64,000 nt of DNA from NCBI GenBank assembly GCA_037833965.1, contig AP031354.1, forward strand, positions 21,492,001 to 21,556,000, read 5' to 3'. The position numbers and the translations under genes were made by a program. The DNA is from Marchantia polymorpha subsp. ruderalis (Eukaryota > Streptophyta > Marchantiopsida > Marchantiales > Marchantiaceae). A model generated the notes under the pieces. The model searched no databases and was not told where the DNA came from. It worked only from the letters and a program-made list of their open reading frames with translations. This document shows positions 46,701 through 57,600 of the stretch, one piece after another (the first letter of the stretch is position 1; each line of letters opens with the position of its first letter).

Positions 46701-48294
46701 GTCAACGTACCTTTAATGAACTTGAAGACGACCTCTAATGAAATCATTCCTCCATTCCACTACATATTCGAGGAGTCGTATCTAGTCATAGCTCTTGAAG
46801 GCAAAATCTATGTACTCTGCCATTGTACAATTCATTCTCGAAGCAGGGAAGTTCGTCTCACAAGGACGAGGACAGGAACGAGCAGCGCCAGGTTCTTCAT
46901 CAGGGTTGCTAAAACCGCCAATCGAGAGATTTATAATCAAATCCACTTGGAGCAAAGAACTTCGCTCGATGATAATTTGAATGTCACAATATTTGCAAGC
47001 TTTGATTCACGAAAACAGCAGCATCCAGAGCTGGATGAGTGATGGTGATGGGCAAGCACCCCTTGTCGGATCGACAAACCAAAGAGAGAGATGCATTTAT
47101 TGCAGTGCGATTTGCAATATGACCTAAGACTTCTTTCAAGGGGCAGTGCTCGTGACTGTCAGTCAGATCGAGCTGCGGATATGGATGGCAGAGGAAGTAA
47201 TGCAAGGATAAGTGTAACCCCTCGACGGTCGTTCTAGTTGTCTTATCGTGTGTGGGACTAGACTAGACTCGCAAGCGCAGAATGATACCAACAAGTATAT
47301 AAAAAGCCTTCGGTGCAGGAAGCTAGGACTGCGGCTTTGGGAGGGTTCTCACACGGATCCCAGATTCACTTCCGTCTGGAGAATCACAAAACAGCTTCGT
47401 TTCGACGCCAAGGCTCGTGAACATATGCACAATGCACAACCCTGTGTTGTGAGACCTCGTGCCCACTCGCCGCCGCCAGGGGAAACTTAGCTCGATTCAC
47501 AGTTGCTCACTGATTTGATCGGTGTACTTGCTAGTGTAGCACACATCACGCCCTCGAAGGTAGCGGTGCAATATTTTCTGCTGTGCTGCAGCCGCCAGCA
47601 GTGCTTTTGACAGTCTCACGGCCACAGTGGGAAAAAGAAAGCTTGGACCTACTGTATTCTATCTCTCTTGTGGTGATGTGATGTAAAATGGCCAGTGGTC
47701 GCCACTCCCGTCCCTTGCACCTGGCGGACAGAATTGGGCAGTGAATTTGGTCATCTGTCGATCGACATGGTGTCCCGTGCAACTCCCGTACATCGAGCGT
47801 GTATTCCTGTTGAGACCTTGCCGGTTCATGGAAAGCTATACTCGGCAGGCTGGTTAGCTTTAGATTAGTGAAAGCCAAATTCTGTATACTCAGTGTTATA
47901 TGATGGATCCGTGCTCGGATCGATAGGTCGGTCGACTAATCGACGACCTCGTGAGCCCTCGAAGGTCTCGTCATCAGGGTCCATGACGATTCGGAGTAGA
48001 CCCGCATGGTCGGCACAGTTGAGAGAATCCCTGTCAAAATTGTAAGCTTCGCATTGGTGAGCTGAAACCCGGGTCTCTGGCCTCAGTCCACTGCAGACTG
48101 CTGTGCTGGATCCTATACTATCCTCGTTGCTCATGATCCCAGTATGAGTCGAAAGGAAAATGCGGTGTAGCAGCGCCGTGGAATTCACTTTCGAGTACTC
48201 TTGGCCACCGAAAGGCCATATCTATGCATCGAGGAACGCCCGAACACTGCAGACATTTTTATCGCAAATCTGAGGACAGGCGAGGACGCAGGAG
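43771..48294. other. Long non-genic stretch between the LEA-like cluster and the ARM gene
   Basis: From 43900 to 46050 the DNA is strongly AT-rich with no gene. A 20-bp foldback at 45848-45897 and a direct copy of its arm at 46102-46125 stand out. Frames at 46050-46241, 46716-47042 and 47248-47490 have no recognisable motif. The 47540-48290 part is GC-richer and is probably the 3' UTR and downstream flank of the ARM-repeat gene. Confidence 0.45.
45848..45897. repeat. 20-bp foldback with a nearby direct copy of one arm
   Basis: AGAATCAATGATCCACTTGG at 45848-45867 pairs with 45878-45897 over all 20 positions, one of them a G-U wobble, around a 10-nt loop. A related sequence (CAACGATCCACTTGGGTGAG) occurs again at 46102-46121 as a direct repeat. 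Confidence 0.65.
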
Positions 48295-50283
48295 CTATGG
48301 ACGGAATGTCAGAGTCTCTTCCATGGAGAGAAGTATTCTGAGGATCGGAATGACTTGCGGCAGCTTGGTGGGCACCGTGGCGATGTCTTCGTCTTGGTAG
48401 AGGTTCACGAGCGCCCAGGCTGCCTTCTCCTGCACGCTGGGATACTCGAACCTCAGCAGCAGGCCCAGCAGAGCTGCCACAGCATCCTCGTTCGCACCGA
48501 CCTTCCACTTGTTGCTTTTGTCTAGGGTTAGATTGCCCAGGGCCAGCGCCGTCTGCTCCAAAATCACGCTCTCCATGCCGCTGCATCTGTACCCGGGGCT
48601 GCTGTACTCGAGGATCACGTTGGCGAGGCTCGAGACGCACTTGGACGTGACATTCAGCTGCGACAATCCGTCGATGCTCGTGAGATTCGACAGCGCCCTC
48701 GTCACCTCCTTGAGCATGCAGGTGTTCTCGGTTTTGGACAGCAATGGAACGAGGCAGGTCCACGCATCGGGAAATCTCGCTATAATGGCGTCGTTCTCGG
48801 GCGCGTAGGAGAGATTGGCCAGCACCCTCGAAACCTGTTCCTGCGCACCGGGGCTCTCGTCCCTCGTCAGGACGTGAATCAGACCTCCCACGATGCCAGG
48901 CCAATCTGCAATATTCATGATCACTGGCAGATTCTCCGGCTGCGCCCGCGACAGGTTGCTCAGCGTCCACGCAGCCTGCTCCTGCCCATCGGGATCCGAA
49001 TCGTTGAAGAGCATGTCGACCATGGCCGGCAGAAATCCGGGGCACTCGACGAGCTTCGACCTGTTGGCCTTGGCCAGCGACAGATTGCCCAGGAACATGG
49101 CGACATTGTCCGTCCGATTGAACCGGAACGTCAGAGCTGCTTCGAGCACATTGGGATGGTGGGCGATGGACGCTTGGATCTCCTCGTTGATTGCGAGATT
49201 CGACAGCGGCAAAATTGCCGATGCATTGAATTGCACCAGCAGGCGGATTAGGCGCTCTAAGGTCCGAGGAAAGTGCACGCAGCGCACAACCATCTGCCCG
49301 TGCTCTGGAGTGGACGAGAGGCACGAGAGCGCCTTGCAGACATTGTCCTGTAAAGCAGGCCTGCTGTGGTCGAGGAGGAGCCCCGAGAGAGCGCCCACGA
49401 TGCTGATGGGAAACTCCAGAAGCCTTTGCACATTGTCCTCGACCATGGCGAGGTGGACGAGCACTCTCGTGGCGGCCTCTTGGGATCCCCTCCTCTGGTG
49501 CATGAACAGCAGTCTGATCAGCCCTTCGAGGGCGTACGCGTTCGCCATGATCATCGCCCCGCCTTCGGTCGTGGACGCGATGTTGCCCAATGCCATCGCT
49601 GCCTCTTGGTGGACCTGCACTGTGATCTCGCGCGATCTTTCATGGGCACCGGCCCGTCCATCTTCGAACAGCAGGTTCACCAATCCCGCCAAGGCTTGTG
49701 GGTAGCGCAGAAACCATAGCTGCTGTTCCTCGTCGTCTTGGGCGAGGGCCAAGTTGCCCAGCGAGAGCGCTGCGTGAATTTGCAGGTTGGGGCTGTCGCT
49801 TTTGAATAAGAGCTTGACGAGGCCCTCGAGCGCTCGATTGTGTTCCAACACTTTACACTGCTGCTCCTCCTCGCTCGAGAGCTGCACCAGAGCCCTCGCC
49901 GCCTGCTCTTGCAGCACGGGGCTGTCGTCCAGGAAGAGCAGAGGCACAATGTCCTTCAACTGCAAACTCCCGCTCGCTCGTCGGCGGAATCTCAAGCACC
50001 GCCTGACTGCGGCTTTCAGCTTGCTGGGAGAATTTCCGATTCGGAAGCCCAGCAAGCCATCCTCGTGATCGGACCTTGGCCTGAAACTCTCCTCGACTCT
50101 GAACCAACCCGGGGTCGTCGTCGTCGTCGTCGTCGAGGTCTCTGCGGTTGCTCCTCCATCTCGAGATCTGTCCACCGGTGGTGGCGAGGACGCTCGAGTC
50201 ACGAAAGCCAAACCCAGCACCTCGCCCGATTCCCCATCGCCTCCATCTAAAACAACTACGCACGGGACACGATTATCGCCCAT
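48295..50283 (-). CDS. Armadillo-repeat protein, intronless
   Basis: One uninterrupted frame of 662 residues from the first ATG (50281-50283); the frame is open further upstream but has no earlier ATG. Residues 1 to about 95 are polar, with a threonine run (eight Thr) and a basic stretch (RRCLRFRRRAS), and are probably disordered. From about 100 to the end there are roughly eleven armadillo repeats of 40-60 residues, each with the hallmark helix of the form ALGNLAL: ARALVQLSS, ALSLGNLAL, AAMALGNIAS, KALSCLSS, LPLSNLAI, AMFLGNLSL, AAWTLSNLSR, SRVLANLSY, TRALSNLTS, ALALGNLTL and AAWALVNLY. Such solenoids are protein-binding scaffolds. There is no U-box, F-box, kinase or importin-beta-binding motif to suggest a specific role. 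A single-exon gene is compatible with an origin by retroposition but does not prove it. Confidence 0.9.
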   Translation of the reverse strand: MGDNRVPCVVVLDGGDGESGEVLGLAFVTRASSPPPVDRSRDGGATAETSTTTTTTTPGWFRVEESFRPRSDHEDGLLGFRIGNSPSKLKAAVRRCLRFRRRASGSLQLKDIVPLLFLDDSPVLQEQAARALVQLSSEEEQQCKVLEHNRALEGLVKLLFKSDSPNLQIHAALSLGNLALAQDDEEQQLWFLRYPQALAGLVNLLFEDGRAGAHERSREITVQVHQEAAMALGNIASTTEGGAMIMANAYALEGLIRLLFMHQRRGSQEAATRVLVHLAMVEDNVQRLLEFPISIVGALSGLLLDHSRPALQDNVCKALSCLSSTPEHGQMVVRCVHFPRTLERLIRLLVQFNASAILPLSNLAINEEIQASIAHHPNVLEAALTFRFNRTDNVAMFLGNLSLAKANRSKLVECPGFLPAMVDMLFNDSDPDGQEQAAWTLSNLSRAQPENLPVIMNIADWPGIVGGLIHVLTRDESPGAQEQVSRVLANLSYAPENDAIIARFPDAWTCLVPLLSKTENTCMLKEVTRALSNLTSIDGLSQLNVTSKCVSSLANVILEYSSPGYRCSGMESVILEQTALALGNLTLDKSNKWKVGANEDAVAALLGLLLRFEYPSVQEKAAWALVNLYQDEDIATVPTKLPQVIPILRILLSMEETLTFRP

Positions 50284-51027
50284 CCGACCTTCCGGACCCG
50301 CAAATTGTCTGCACCCCTCGAGCACACCCACAAGCTCGTCTCGTCTCGTCTCGTCTCTGCCGATCACAGCAGCTCAAGGATTTGGGTACTGTTTTTGAAT
50401 GTCCCAAGATTGGAATAGACGGGGGTCATCATTGCACCGCCCTGGTGCAGCTTTGCATCTTCGAGATTATCTATCTGTAGTGAGTGAGTGAGTACTGTGA
50501 GCTCGTCGGGAGCACACTCCGAGTCCGGAGGACTGGCTGCAGATGGGGTGGGAGAGGGAGTGGGCGCGAGAGGGCTTGTGTACTGGGGCAGAGCCGGATC
50601 CACGCACTGCATGCAATTAAATTAGCAATCGGGCAGTCAGTCAGTCCAGTCCAGGTTCCTTTGGAGATGTCGATAAGATTCAACGGAAGTCGCCTCGTTC
50701 AAAGTCCAAACGGAGGAGCTTGTCGTACATGGATTTCTGATCGCTGTTGGGGTTAACGTGGCGCTGAAGACAGAAAGTCAATGGGTTTGTGATGCGGTCA
50801 AGATTGGAATATGTTGAATGCCATTTGGGTGGCCCTACGACCAAGCTCTCTGGCCGCTTCTGTAGGCCTTGCCTTGGCGTATTTGGACGAGTGGGCTCTC
50901 TATAATTACTCCTCTCATCAACATCAACCGGTTGCCTGATTCTCCGATTCGCCACAGAAGCATATTATCTCACAAATATGTTGCGCTTCCGAGCCCCCAA
51001 AGGAGATTGAGCCACAGATTGGTTCTC

Positions 51028-51030
<3 letters not shown>

Positions 51031-51058
<28 letters not shown>
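51031..51058. repeat. (CT)14 microsatellite
   Basis: Fourteen perfect CT dinucleotides, about 750 bases upstream of the ARM gene's ATG; on that gene's strand it reads (GA)14. GA/CT runs are common near plant transcription starts. Confidence 0.9.
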
Positions 51059-51061
<3 letters not shown>

Positions 51062-53190
51062 GTTGGAAGGAAGCTGCGAGTGAGAGAGTGCACTTCACGC
51101 CACAGCGTCGAAAACAATTCTCGTTCGATCGTGCAACGCGGTTATTTGGGAAGAAGTGCGCATTGCTAACTCCTCTTAATATGTTTAAAGCAATTTATTA
51201 TTCTGCTAACGATGTTCCTCTGTACATGGTTCACTCTATGTTTAATCGAACTCGGAGATTGTCCGCAAGGGAACAACTCGGAGAGGAGGAAGCAAGCGAG
51301 TTATGTTTCCAAAAACTCACGTTAGAATTAATTCAGAAACTCCATGGCGCTTGGTCTCTCCCAAACTTGTGGTTCGAGCCTCATTCAGTTGGAAGTGATG
51401 GAAGATTCTGGCGTGGGAGTCAGCTTGCATGATTATTATAGATTAGAACTTTAAATAATGAAGGATGAAGCTTTCACATAATGAATGAAATGAAACATAA
51501 GACTTGGTTCTGGGCTGCATTGTCCTAGATGCACTCCAGTGAACTCCAATAGACCTACAATGGTCATGATTGTAATTATAATTGGCTAAGGTCTACAAAA
51601 CTCGTGAAAGAAGTTTCGGCCGCGAGGGGAGCATAACGAAACTCTGACATCGAAGACTTGCCCTGCTTCTAGATTCGAGTTCTTTAAGGGAACATGTGAC
51701 AATCGTCCACATTCCGCAAGAAAGGATTGAGGAGGCAACGACTTGGATTCAGATCGCGTACTTTAGTGGAAGTACAGATGTTGAATAGGATTCCAAGTTT
51801 TAAATTTCGTTTGAAAAAGATCCAACCCATCACAATCGAATAAGAACATGTCAAGACCTAAACAGATCATGAGTTTCGAGCATATTCTCCATGTTCGACG
51901 TAAGATGTACAGCCTGCAAAGCTGAGTAAGATCTAAGAATCAAAGTACTAATACCGCCCTTGACCGACCAAATGGAGGCATAATGTATAATCTATAACGA
52001 ACGGGTGGAAGTTTATACTCTTTAAGGTTACGAAGCTGGATTTCGATAGCAACTCTTTCGAGATTTTCTGCTTATCATTATGATCGTGATGAAAAGAACG
52101 ACTTGACAGGGACGAGGGATTGACGTACATTCTATTTAGTGCTTCTGAAAAGGAAGGATTGTTCACGACAATCAGAGTTCCAATGCTCGGGTCCGTGAAT
52201 CTGCTCATCGCGAAAGGGGCTGCCTGCCGGATGCTGATCCGGCGCGCGCACGACCAGCTCCAGATTCAACACGACCGAGTCGTCTTCGTCGTTTCTGTCA
52301 AATGGAGAGATCGAGATGTGCGGGTGCATGTTGACTAGATCCGCCGGACAGACCTGCGGTTGGGTTCCACCGCAGATGACCGTCCGATCCTGGCTGCTTC
52401 CGGTCACCCATGTCAGGAGGAGCAGAATCAAAGACGGCTCTTGGACAGCATTGACCACCGCTTTCCTTCCTTCCTTCCTTCCTTCCTGCGGCTGCGCCAT
52501 TTCCGCTGCCGCAAACATAAACCCTCCACGACATGCGGATGCGGATGCGGATGCGACAGAGGAGTCAATGCCCGAACGCTGCGACGGATGTTTGTTGGAT
52601 GATCCTTGTGATTCATCTTCTGACCTCTAGTCCCCCTCCCCCTCCTCCTTCCTCTCCCTCCCTCCCTCCCTCATCGCCGGTCAAGGCCCGAATGTTGACC
52701 CCCAAAAGTTGACACTCAACACGCAAGTGTTCTAAACGCCTGTGCTCGACGCACGTCGCAATTCAGGCTTCCAGTAGATTTCCAGTTCTCGTTCAACATT
52801 TCGGTTCCTTCGCTGATTGATACACTACTACTGATCCTTCTGAAGCTGGAGGTCATGGCTGCGAGGCGAGAGAAGGAGCGGAGTTGGAGGCCACGATGGG
52901 GCGGGGTGAGTTTGGAAGCTTTTAAGCTCGGTCAAAAATGTCCTTCCTCCACCGAAGAAAGTCGTCGGGTCGGTCGCCAAAGCGCCTCGAGAGCCTACTA
53001 AAGACGTCCGGCATGCAAATAATGGATTTTTCGTGTCGGCTGTTCACTGTGGTTCCGCTGGTCCGTTGATGGATGATGTCCCTCGGCCGGGTGCGAGATA
53101 TGGTGATCACCTTTCTACGTTCGTCATCCACAGTCCAAGTGCAGGGTTCATTTTATTGAATCTGATCTGAAATTTCCGTTCTTCGTCATC

Positions 53191-53215
53191 TTCTTCTTCT
53201 TCTTCTTCTTCTTCT
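53191..53215. repeat. (TTC)n microsatellite
   Basis: About eight consecutive TTC triplets in non-coding DNA. Confidence 0.85.
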
Positions 53216-54600
53216 GCAGTAGCTTTCTCAGTTTTCAACCCTCAATTGTTTGGGACGGGCTCCGATCGTCAAGCTCAGTGCCGCGCAGTCGGTCGGTCAG
53301 TCAAAGAAAGGAGCTCTCGTCGTCCTCCTCCTCCTCCTCCTCGTCGACCTCGACCTGTCTGACGACCAGCCTGCATAATTTGGACGTACGATACTATCAC
53401 TCCCAGTCATTCCTCAGGCCGGCCTGCATTATCCGAGGTCTTCGGGCAGACTTCAACCCAAGCTCCATCGCTCTGTCAAATACCTCCAAAACACGCCGGA
53501 TTTCTACGGCACTTCCTGCGGTCTTCGCCTTGAGTGCATGTAGCTGGAATGCTTGAATGGAGAATGATTGTTCGGCACATTCCTTCCGTCGTCTTCCACG
53601 AAAGCGTGGTTCCTGGCGTCGGAAGCTGTCCGGGCTGGCCTCCGTCGAGTCGGTTCACTGCCGATCGATCGATCGATCATCGCTTTGCCGATTTAAGAAC
53701 CGGAGTCAAGGGAGTAGGCGGAAATCTTCGAGAGATCCGACTGTAGACTGGAGTGTGTAACGGACTGGAGTGGAGTGGATGTCGCAGTCGCGTGCTTCCA
53801 TAGCCGGGAGACATTCGGCTGACTGACTTACAGTTAACAGAAAGTGAAATTGCGCATGACCGGGACGACTTGCACTGCATTTAGTTCGGTGAATTCTCAA
53901 CAGAGTTCTTCTCTATTCATGTTCAAAGCTTCAAAAACCGGAGTTGGGGGCAATCAATGCCATGACGAAAAGAAGTGAAGAAAAGCTTGCGATCCAATCA
54001 CGACCGCAGCAGGACCACTCTCGCGTCCCCCGGGGTCCCACACCACGAAAGCGGACTAAACAATCACCAGAATGATCATACCCAATCATACATTCCCCAT
54101 CATTCGACAACCTGCGCAGCTCGATCGATCGCTGGCCTACCGAGCGATCAAGCTAGCGGGACCCTCCCCTCCCCTCCCTTCTCTCCTCTTCCATTCCCGT
54201 CACCACATCACATCGAGCATCTCGCCATGCACCATCGATCAGAGTTGAACGAGCAAGGGTCAATTTCATCAAAGGGGACCGATGCATGCATCGGTCGCAC
54301 GTCAAGCCCTGGCCCCCAAAGCGTAACCCGACTCACCCTCCCACCTGTACGTTACGTCCAAAGAGCAAAGCGCCAAACTCGTTTTGCCCATACATTCGTA
54401 TGTACGGTTGTGTATAGACATACGTATGATACTGCACCCCTGTCTTATTGTGGTACAGTACTGTATCCGATTAATATGGCTATGTACGCGTCCAGTTTGT
54501 CCATCTTGAAGTTTGAGGGAACCGAGTAAAACAGCCAAAAGGTATAGAAAAACCCCATCAAGTCGCACATGGAGGAAGATGGGCTAGTTATCAATAGCAT

Positions 54601-57600
54601 CTCAGGGAGGGTGTACATGTTATATCACTAAACCAAGAAAAATTTACTATCTAATAAGATTATTCTCCTATACATTGGAACATCTCATGCTCTCTAAATA
54701 CCAAAGGTATGTATAATACTAAAAATGGTAACTCTTTTTGTCTCTTGTAGTGAACTCTTGCAAACAGTCTCACGAATTTGTAATGTGAGTGTAACTAAAG
54801 CTAGAGCAGTAAAGAACTCAGCTGTATGCATACCACTACAATTGAAAACGTTAGATGATGAAATTCTATCTGACGTTCATTTAAGAGTATCAGATCTCAA
54901 GCTTTTATTTTGCTTTCATGTGTAACATTTGTAACAACACTTTGTGTAACACTAGCATGGTTATCTCAAACCACATAAAGCTCTGTCGTAACAAACCAAT
55001 TGCAAGGCGTACATATGCTTACTTTATGTAATATATACATGCTCTCAAGATATAACAAAAACTACCTCCATAATTTCATCACCGGTAATCTATCATTTAC
55101 TCTAAATGAACAATAAGTTTTATTGATCTTTTGTGCATCTAAGATTATCATTTTTATTTTCGACTACTGAAATTGCATGTGTGAATAAAGCTAAGACATG
55201 AATTCAAAAGTTCAATATTCTCATTCTTAGTACTCACATACATTTCATTTCAAGGATGGTTCGCTTTGAAATAACAATTTGGAAAGATAACAAAAGTTTC
55301 ATAAGTGTCAAACTAGCAAAAAAAAAACTGTATTTGAAATCTACTTTGGTAACATATAGTTCTGCATTGAAACAGGATTTAATGCCTGTGTGCGTGCTAA
55401 ATCTCCTCTAACATCCACGGTTCTCAAATAAAAGATATCAGTCATAATATAATAAAAATGTTGGTGAAGTAGAATCCATGAAAAATAAGTAATGAGTTAT
55501 AAAAGAAACCAATTGATCAAATATCAAATTTAGAAACCTAGTAGATAAACTTTGTCCACATGCATTAGTCTTGGCATTTATCATATCTAGCTAGTGTAAC
55601 CTCACAGTGATTTCATATCGGAGTGGAAAAAGGTGAATTTTCAAGAAAGATTTATGAGATATTACGTGTACCGCTACGCTAACGGAAATCTGATGTCATT
55701 TGCAGGTTCAAATCTTTTGACCTGCGAAGTCATGGAACGAGTCTCTAAACGCCTCAAAGCGAGATATATTAAATCTTTGAGTACACTAGTTAAAAGGATT
55801 CTTGCTGTTGTTGCCCAGTTCAGCCAGCCCGTAGCTCGGGGCCTATGTGCTGGCATGGGATGAGGCAGCGCCTTCTCTTTCTCAAGAGGCGTCGCCGATT
55901 TATTGGCGCCGTTAATTATGTTGCCTTATCTCTCTAAACTTGTATTGAGATTTATTTGTGTTTATGATGTTCTTGGTTTTGATTATACAAAATTGCTATG
56001 GGTTTCTCAAGAAGAATGTTCTGCGGTGAGGAGTATATCAAATACAATAGTCTTCTGTTGCAACTACGTCGCCATTTGGTTTCGAGACTTTCAACTTGTT
56101 CATGTATGGGTCACATCTCACCTTGTTTTATACTTATGTACTCTCATGCATCTAATTCCCTTGCTTTAAAATAAAAAAAAAAGGGGGAAATTAAGTGTTT
56201 TTACGTACATAGAGCTAATAAAACAATAAAACATAAAGTGTCAGAAAGAATAGAAGGAAGTGAAAAGGTAAGACGAGAGAAAGAGAGAACATAGACTTAT
56301 CCTGACTCGACCATGGTTAGAATAGATAAAGAGTAGTCCTTGGACCAAGTTAGTTTAAGCCTTGGACAAAGTCAAGTTAAGAGATTTGGGGATAAAAGAC
56401 ATTCATAGCCCAACAAAGGGGGCAACTCCTTCGACAAGTTATGCTATTTAAAGCATAGAAAAACAATCTTTAAATGGATATAAGTTCTAAGTAGTTGTCT
56501 TTGTAAACTAATTTCGTTTGTTGCCAAGTTTCTTCTGTGCGTTTGGGTTGTGACGGTAACAAGTGCGTTACTTAGAACACGAGTAAGTACATAGAGAGAA
56601 AGAGAAGTACAGTCTGGACAACGTACATTGCTTAATGCGAACAGCACCTGGACGATTATTTCAGCGTAGGTGGAACCGCTGTACGCCAAGAAATGCAAGT
56701 ATTTTATCTCGATAGGCTAAAGTTGAATATGAGTATTATATGAGTATTTCTTGCTTCCACCAAACGGTTGGAGTCATTCGCGCGACCAGAACTAGAGAAG
56801 GAATCATCTGCACCATCCGAATCGCATGGGATGGTCCTGGCATTTTTTATTATGCCACCTCGAATCACACAACGAGGATGCATTTAACTAGAGTACTTCC
56901 CTTTCATTTTCAATCTAGATCCTCACAAAGTGGGTGTGACATTCATTTAATTTACACTTCGTGGGCATGGCTCAAACCGGTATCGATTTTCATTATTTTC
57001 AATGCTCATGTATTCATCAAGTGAAGCTTCTGGAAACTTCTGCGAACCACCAAGTGAAGATTCTGCTACTGGAACATACGGTTCCTCCGTCTTGAAGCCC
57101 ATGGCGATGGAATCATAATTTTGCGTATTGGTTGGCACGAAAATTCCAGTGTAGCTGATTTACAAAAAACTTAGCTGAATTTCGTCTGCATGTATTCACT
57201 CGTTTTTTTGAAGGATCTTATAAATTACAACACAGTCTATATTATAATTAATTATTACTCTGAGAACGAACTTTTGGTTTATTAAACCTTGTAGTTTGGA
57301 CAACTTGACATTTACTGTACTAGAAGTTTAATGTATTTGATGAGTTCCTTTTCTAACGGAAAGCTTATTTGCCTGCCACTTCAGCTACCAGATCAACGTG
57401 GCGGTATCTTTCAAATGAATGACATCATATACACATTTTTGTGTGCGTATCTCTATTTCGTACCGACGGTACGAAGTAAGTTAATTGAAAAGAAACAAAA
57501 GGGGGAGCATTTCAAGAAAAGCACATGCAGCATGGACTTGATGTGTTCAAACGGAATGTTCGAACTGGTCTGTCCGCAGTTTCAGGATGCAACCCAGATT

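Larger units (their letters stand above)
50284..54600. other. GC-rich non-genic region with several microsatellites
   Basis: Upstream flank of the ARM gene and beyond. Simple repeats include a CT run (51031-51058), CCTT (about 52463-52486), TTC (53191-53215) and TCC (about 53323-53341). The frame at 51088-51432 (114 codons) and the minus frame at 52132-52518 have no recognisable domain. A possible small first exon starts at the ATG at 52855 (MAARREKERSWRPRWGG, then GTGAGT), but no continuation could be found, so it is not called. Confidence 0.4.

Noticed and set aside
48185..49324. 379-codon minus-strand frame, Arg/Gly-rich
   Set aside because: It overlaps the ARM gene in another frame. Its composition is that of a shifted GC-rich coding sequence and it has no domain.
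48893..49705. 270-codon plus-strand frame
   Set aside because: Antisense shadow of the ARM repeats.
50284..50367. ARM protein start at 50367
   Set aside because: That codon is GTG. The first ATG in frame is at 50281-50283. For the same reason the gag start was moved to 15239 and the repeat protein start to 10211.
52855..52910. Possible first exon MAARREKERSWRPRWGG with GT donor
   Set aside because: No downstream exon in a compatible phase with recognisable content was found.
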